A stretch of DNA of 11,487 bases from Phoronis ovalis. Lineage: Eukaryota; Phoronida; Phoronidae. Shown in pieces: positions 7,924-11,487 of the stretch. Location: positions 1 through 11,487 of the forward strand of contig JAOXYB010052746.1 of the NCBI GenBank assembly GCA_028565635.1. The letters run 5' to 3'. Position 1 is the first letter of the stretch. Every line of letters starts with the position of its first letter. A model generated the notes under the pieces. The model searched no databases and had not been told where the DNA came from. It saw only the letters and a list, made by a program, of their open reading frames with translations. The translations under genes were made by a program, and so were the position numbers.

Positions 7924-7954
7924 ATTTCCTGCGAATAGCTTTGTCAATTTCCTG
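7924..7954 (-). promoter_or_regulatory. Pair of ETS-like sites
   Basis: ATTTCCTG occurs at 7924-7931 and again at 7947-7954, 23 bp apart. On the minus strand each is CAGGAAAT, containing the GGAA core bound by ETS proteins. GABP prefers CCGGAAGT and binds paired sites, so these are moderate matches. Confidence 0.45.
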
Positions 7955-8122
7955 TTCCTAGCACTACGGCTCCTTTTAAACATAGTTTTCCGTGCTACTC
8001 CAAGTCTAGTTCACGAAAAATATACGAAATTGTTCGCAGAAATCTAGTAAGTATGACTCGTCTTTTTTAAATCAGTGGTTTGGTAGAAAAAGTGCATTTT
8101 GAAGGGCACAAACATCTAGAAC

Positions 8123-8144
8123 ATTTCCGGCGTGGACAGGAAGT
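8123..8144. promoter_or_regulatory. Two further ETS-like sites just inside GABPA intron 1
   Basis: ATTTCCGG (8123-8130; CCGGAAAT on the minus strand) and ACAGGAAGT (8136-8144) both contain strong ETS cores in opposite orientations, 13 bp apart. They are better matches to the GABP site than the promoter pair and lie about 80 bp downstream of the first-exon donor. Confidence 0.45.
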
Positions 8145-8149
8145 TTAGT

Positions 8150-9421
8150 ACGTCTGTGCAAAAAGCAGACTGCAAAATCCGGTTTGAAAATTAAATATCT
8201 CGTCTCCTCCGCCCTCTTCTAGCCTTCTTCTCTGGTAAAAGAGTATTGATTATAATGTGATAAACCGAAATATGACGATGGAACGCCGGAATCATCGAAA
8301 ATCGTTAATTTACCATGGATAAAATAATGGCGGGATTATGACATAGCCATCGCTTTTACGCAAGTATTGCCCGCCAATGGCTTAAGTTTAAGAGTGTTTT
8401 AGGTTGTAAAGATCTTAATAGCTGGCTGAAGAATTCGACGACGTAACAGTTGCCTTTTTCTTGAAGAAAAACATGATCGAACTACCAACCAATGAATCTT
8501 GTATTGTAAACCGTGCATGATTATGATTTTGGTGGAGACTAGTCCCAATAATAGGCCTTTAATAGGGCCATTATCTGACGTATTGGTCCTAAAATTTAGC
8601 TATTCAAACACTTGCGTCTTTCGAAATTAACAAAAACTATGAAAAGTCTCATACAGCAATGCTCTAATGGTCTTAATTTGTTATTATCAAGTGAAAAGTG
8701 CATATATATATATTTCTTGTGTCACAACTTTGTTGAATTTTAACACAATAAACATGACCATAATTGAGTCTCCCTGGCAATGTGTGGGGGTGGATGAAAT
8801 TTTCACTGATTTTTGACCATTTTACTTTATAATAACAACTAATACCATTACACTATTGCTGTATGAACAATTTCATCATACAAATGAGTTTTCGTATTTT
8901 CAAAAGATGATAGATGTTAACAAAGTGCTAGGACCAACCCCAAAAATCCTGCCCATGTTTGTCCTAGGTAACACTAAAAATAGACTGATATTTATACCAA
9001 TACCATAAAATATCATACCCATATTTATATCCAGAGTAGGTAGCTTTGATGTGTATTGAGTCTGTATTGAGGTTGAATTTGATCGATAGGCAATCGGAAA
9101 AAATGATACTAAACTTTCGAACTGTGCTTGAATGTTTGATAGCGTTACCATTTGGCTTTCTGCATTGGCCACTAAATAAATTTATACCCAAAGCATGAAA
9201 AAAAACTCGGGAAAGATACCCTATTGTATTCAGTTGCACTGAAGTACATGGATAATAAAAAATGCTGTAGGATTTTTGTAACTCATTTCTAAACAATATT
9301 ACACAAACTAACTGTGGAAGGTATGATGTTCAGCTAAGGAAGCAGGCTTATTTTCTGCACTGTGCCAAGTTTTTATCTTGTATTTGAAAATATTTCAAAC
9401 ATCTTCAAATTTTATTTACAG
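8150..9421 (+). other. GABPA intron 1
   Basis: CpG-rich DNA continues to about 8450 and includes AATGGCGGGA (8326-8335) and CCGCCAAT (8371-8378), E2F/NF-Y-like sequences in opposite orientations. After that the intron is AT-rich, with a short TA run near 8702-8712. Minus-strand open frames at 8900-9172 and 8964-9296 overlap each other in different frames and resemble no family, so I do not call them genes. Confidence 0.6.
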
Positions 9422-9528
9422 AAAAAAGAAATGTCAAAACGGCCTGCTGAAGAAGGCGATGGTGAACCAAATGAGAAGCAGTTAAAACTCGAAAATGAAA
9501 CTGTTGTCACTGCAGAAATAAATGACAG
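9422..9528 (+). CDS. GABPA: GABPA first coding exon
   Basis: The exon begins at 9422 after tttatttacag and translation starts at the ATG 9431-9433. It ends at GACAG|gtatca, giving 32 codons plus two bases of Ser33. An open frame reaching upstream to 9362 is intron read-through without an ATG. Confidence 0.88.
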
Positions 9529-11036
9529 GTATCACATTTTAAAAGTTTGTATATCATACTTAAATATTGTATCATGATCGATACTATCTGATTTTGAAAA
9601 ACATTCCTCCTGTAATGTTCTAGTTTAAACCTAGTCTGTATTTTTAAAGATGCTTCCAAATTGCTGTCTTCATCTAAAATCCAGCTACATCTTCATGTGA
9701 AAGCAGCACTCAGAAAAATTAATTAGCTGAAATGCTGCTTGCAGTGTTGTACAGGATGAAGTTGTCAGCCAAAATGTCACTGCGGAGGAGAGCCAACAAG
9801 TGAATGTTAATGCAGAAGAGAGCCAACAAGTGATGGTACAGCTAACAGAGCAGCTTGTTGAAGCAGCAGAAGAACAGATAGCAGTAACAGAAGTTCCCAC
9901 AGAAACTATTCCCGTAGAAGGAAGCTTAGTTCAAGTTACAGGTGAAGATGGAATTCAATACACCATACAGGAAGTACAGGCAGATGAAGAGAAAGTTTGG
10001 TAAATAAGTTCTACTTGTAGTTGTCAAATGTCAGCTTCTGTGCATCTGTTTCCTGTACAGGATTATTTAGTTATTACCAATAAAGAGGTATCTGGCTATA
10101 TCTTGTTTTGTGATTCGACTGATGCATCAATATTTTTGAGCCAGAGTTTTAATTAAGTTGGGTTTCTTCAGTACAAAAATACCATTTTTTAAAATCGTCC
10201 TCTGCTGTTTAGGTACCAGCTGAAGAAGTAAAAGCTGAATATTATAATAGTATTCTGGTCCAAAACTGAATTTTACTTCATTAGTGAGAAAAGTTGCGAT
10301 CTTGTCTTGGGAAATGACTAACAGCTTTCTCATTAAAAAAGTAATTTAGAAGATTCACCTTTGGACTAAATTTGTGTTATAATAATCATCTCACTAAATC
10401 TATATGTTGTCAAACGAACTTCTGATAAAAAAAACTTGAATAAAATACGACATTATTGCAGTGAAATGATACATACTTTTAGCTTTTCTATATCAACAAT
10501 AATTATTGGCTAAATTTTATTTGACTATTTTACTACAAGTGAATTTGTAAAAACAAAATCTGTTTCTTATATTTTTAGTGAAGAACAGGTTCCAGTTGAA
10601 ACAGTCATTGATGCTTCTAGTAGCTTGGTTCAAAATATTATAGTACAACATATGGACATTGCGGAGCCACTTCAGACCTTACGGAAGCTCTTAGAGTCCA
10701 GGTTACAGTGTTCATTAGCTGAACACGAGTTTTATCTTCAGGACAGTATGCAAGTAAGCATAATTATTGCTGTTTTTTGTTTTTTTTAATAGAGGACACA
10801 TTCAATCTAAAACCAAAAAGAAATTACCTTTTTTGGTGAGAAAAGAGAAGTAAATGCAAAGTTAGAAAAAAGTTTCTGTAAAAACAAACTGTCTTAAATG
10901 TTATATGATAAAGGTGCAACAATGTTGTTCTTACATTTTAATTTCTTTCAGCTTGATCCAGATAAAAATTTAGTTGAACAATGTGTACAGGGAGAGGGTA
11001 TGGTACAAGTAAATGTTGAGGTTACTTCAACTCCAG
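9431..11036 (+). CDS. GABPA: GA-binding protein alpha chain (GABPA), N-terminal part
   Basis: GABPA is the ETS-domain subunit of GABP (NRF-2), a nuclear activator of mitochondrial and ribosomal genes that pairs with ankyrin-repeat GABPB. Joining 9431-9528, 9745-9999, 10579-10753 and 10952-11036 gives 204 residues before the frame leaves the window. Residues 1-32 (MSKRPAEEGDGE..) recall the mammalian MTKREAEE start. Residues 143-204 are the GABP-alpha N-terminal (OST) fold. RKLLESRLQCSLAEHEFYLQ matches mammalian KKLLEPRLQCSLDAHEICLQ, and LDPDKNLVEQ matches LDPERSLFDQ. The Pointed and ETS domains must lie to the right. The stretch before the OST fold is about 100 residues longer than in mammals, acidic and Gln/Val/Glu-rich, and is encoded mainly by exon 9745-9999. 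Identification is firm; the gene is partial here. Confidence 0.94.
9745..9999 (+). CDS. GABPA: GABPA coding exon with acidic Gln-rich segment
   Basis: The acceptor gctgcttgcag precedes TGTTGTACAG; the donor is GTTTG|gtaaat at 10000. It encodes Ser33 (split) to Trp/Cys junction residue 118, which becomes Cys after splicing. It contains the tandem NVTAEESQQV/NVNAEESQQV, then VQLTEQLVEAAEEQ and GSLVQVTGEDGIQYTIQEVQ. These alternating hydrophobic and Gln/acidic stretches resemble transactivation regions. This exon has no clear mammalian counterpart that I can align. Confidence 0.88.
9773..9832 (+). repeat. In-frame 30-bp tandem duplication in the GABPA exon
   Basis: Units 9773-9802 and 9803-9832 encode NVTAEESQQV and NVNAEESQQV. 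The nucleotide copies differ at only four or so positions, so the duplication is fairly recent. Confidence 0.85.
10000..10578 (+). other. GABPA intron with possible internal polyadenylation site
   Basis: The intron opens with TGG TAA in the exon frame, then has AATAAA at 10079-10084 and a T/G-rich run (TTGTTTTGTG) about 20 bases later. This is a typical arrangement for a cleavage site. The minus-strand open frame at 10127-10333 matches nothing known. Confidence 0.45.
10579..10753 (+). CDS. GABPA: GABPA coding exon, OST fold part 1
   Basis: The acceptor tatatttttag and donor ATGCAA|gtaagc bound it; phase 2 in, phase 0 out. It encodes residues 119-176 with MDIAEPLQTL, RLQCSLAEHE and YLQDSMQ, the core of the GABP-alpha N-terminal fold. 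The exon boundary falls just before LDPD. Confidence 0.93.
10952..11036 (+). CDS. GABPA: GABPA coding exon, OST fold part 2
   Basis: The acceptor aatttctttcag precedes CTTGATCCAG; the donor is CTCCAG|gtaagg at 11037 (phase 1). It encodes LDPDKNLVEQCVQGEGMVQV through VEVTSTPG, matching LDPERSLFDQGVKTDGTVQL and VQVISYQG in mammals. Apparent open frames running past 11036 are read-through into the intron. Confidence 0.93.
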
Positions 11037-11039
11037 GTA

Positions 11040-11277
11040 AGGGCTGTTCTGCTTTTTATTGTACTGGAGGGGCGGAAGACACTTTTTTTTCAGACCCACC
11101 ACCCAGAATATGAATTTTATTATGGTACCCACCACCTAGAATTTAAAATTAAAATGGACCCCCCACTACCCAGAATTTTTTTTTTAATTTCCCAAGTGCA
11201 ACTCCCCACCTACATGAGATCGTTGCGGTGTGGGAATTTCCGTTAATATATCAACTTAAATGTCAATAGACAGCCCT
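11040..11277. mobile_element. Probable small non-autonomous DNA element in a GABPA intron
   Basis: AGGGCTGT (11040-11047) and ACAGCCCT (11270-11277) are inverted ends of a 238-bp segment whose composition (C-rich and A/T-rich blocks) differs from its surroundings. The right end reads ACAGCCCTG, that is CAGGGCTGT inverted, which resembles hAT-type termini (CAGGG). No 8-bp target duplication is visible at the left, so the superfamily is uncertain. The left end lies 3 bases from the splice junction. Confidence 0.5.
11093..11190 (+). repeat. Three-copy degenerate tandem repeat, period about 32 bp
   Basis: ACCCACCACCCAGAAT, ACCCACCACCTAGAAT and CCCCCCACTACCCAGAAT begin at about 11094, 11127 and 11158. 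Each is followed by an A/T-rich half of roughly 16 bases. They lie inside the probable mobile element. Confidence 0.7.
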
Positions 11278-11487
11278 GCAAGATTCGACCAGAACGTCGA
11301 AAACACGGGAGTATTTTTACCTAATCTATCAATTATATTCATTCAAAACCTTGTCGATTAACGACAATACGTCCAAAAGTCTGTAAGGCATTCCATTTTA
11401 ACTCGGAGAATATCAATGCACAGTTTAAATCAACTTCAAATGTAATATTAAAGCCTCACTTGCCGAAACACGTGTACACCAAAAGCA
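11278..11487 (+). other. GABPA intron, right edge
   Basis: I see no exon, repeat or clear regulatory structure here. The next GABPA exon, expected to continue the OST fold toward the Pointed domain, is outside the window. Confidence 0.55.

Larger units (their letters stand above)
7652..8046. promoter_or_regulatory. Bidirectional promoter shared by ATP5PF and GABPA
   Basis: The first-exon donor of ATP5PF (7651, minus strand) and the probable first-exon donor of GABPA (8046, plus strand) are about 395 bp apart. Both transcription starts must therefore lie in this interval. CpG dinucleotides are visibly denser from about 7670 to 8450 than in the introns on either side. Recognisable sites are CCAAT (7808-7812), a CRE-like TACGTCA (7891-7897), the E-box palindrome (7906-7915) and two ATTTCCTG ETS-like sites. 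The same head-to-head pair shares a promoter in mammals. Confidence 0.75.
8047..11487 (+). other. GABPA: GABPA gene, visible part after the first exon
   Basis: The probable untranslated first exon ends at 8046 in ..ATCTA|gtaagtat, a consensus donor. Intron 1 then runs to the acceptor tttatttacag at 9421, nine bases before the ATG. The gene continues past the right edge, because the last visible exon ends in a phase-1 donor at 11037. The first-exon call rests only on its donor and on position in the CpG-rich promoter. Confidence 0.6.

Noticed and set aside
8900-9296. Two overlapping minus-strand open frames of 90 and 110 codons
   Set aside because: They use different frames of the same AT-rich intron DNA, show no recognisable motifs and have no supporting splice sites or promoter.
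9685-9900. Minus-strand open frame rich in Ser, Cys and Thr
   Set aside because: It is the antisense shadow of the GABPA exon at 9745-9999.
1-11487. CRISPR array, prokaryotic operon or integrated virus
   Set aside because: There are no regularly spaced identical repeats, no ribosome-binding sites before frames, and no viral capsid, polymerase or integrase similarity. Every recognised gene is a spliced animal gene.

Overview
The window is nuclear DNA from an animal. The sequence is AT-rich and holds three intron-split protein genes whose exons join in frame at GT/AG splice sites. All three are recognisable orthologues of genes found from invertebrates to mammals. The protein divergence, short introns and several small inverted-repeat elements suggest a marine invertebrate, perhaps a mollusc or other lophotrochozoan. 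The phylum is an inference and is not proven here.

Layout. 1-840: repeat-rich DNA with two inverted-repeat structures. 1021-3854 (+): four coding exons of an NKAPD1-like gene (NKAP domain containing 1; Lys/Ser-rich tail). Its first intron carries a 798-bp Tc1/mariner-like non-autonomous element at 1726-2523. 3855-5064: gap between two convergent 3' ends. 5065-7651 (-): ATP5PF, coupling factor 6 of mitochondrial ATP synthase, with three coding exons and a probable 5' untranslated exon near 7651-7700. 7652-8046: shared promoter region with an E-box palindrome, ETS-like sites, a CRE-like site and a CTCF-like core. 8047-11487 (+): the 5' half of GABPA (GA-binding protein alpha, also called NRF-2 alpha), with a probable untranslated first exon and four coding exons. 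The gene runs off the right edge before its Pointed and ETS domains.

How the genes relate. In mammals ATP5PF and GABPA are a known head-to-head pair driven by one bidirectional promoter, and GABP activates many nuclear genes for oxidative phosphorylation. The same arrangement here, with both probable first-exon donors only about 395 bp apart, indicates that the pairing is old. ETS-like sites in the shared promoter fit control of both genes by GABP itself. NKAPD1 is not known to belong to this pathway and is probably just a convergent neighbour.

Points that stand out: the conserved divergent pair; a GABPA N-terminus about 100 residues longer than the mammalian one, with a 10-residue tandem duplication; a C-terminal acidic extension on ATP5PF; and a possible intronic polyadenylation site in GABPA. 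I see no sign of a wholly new gene system.
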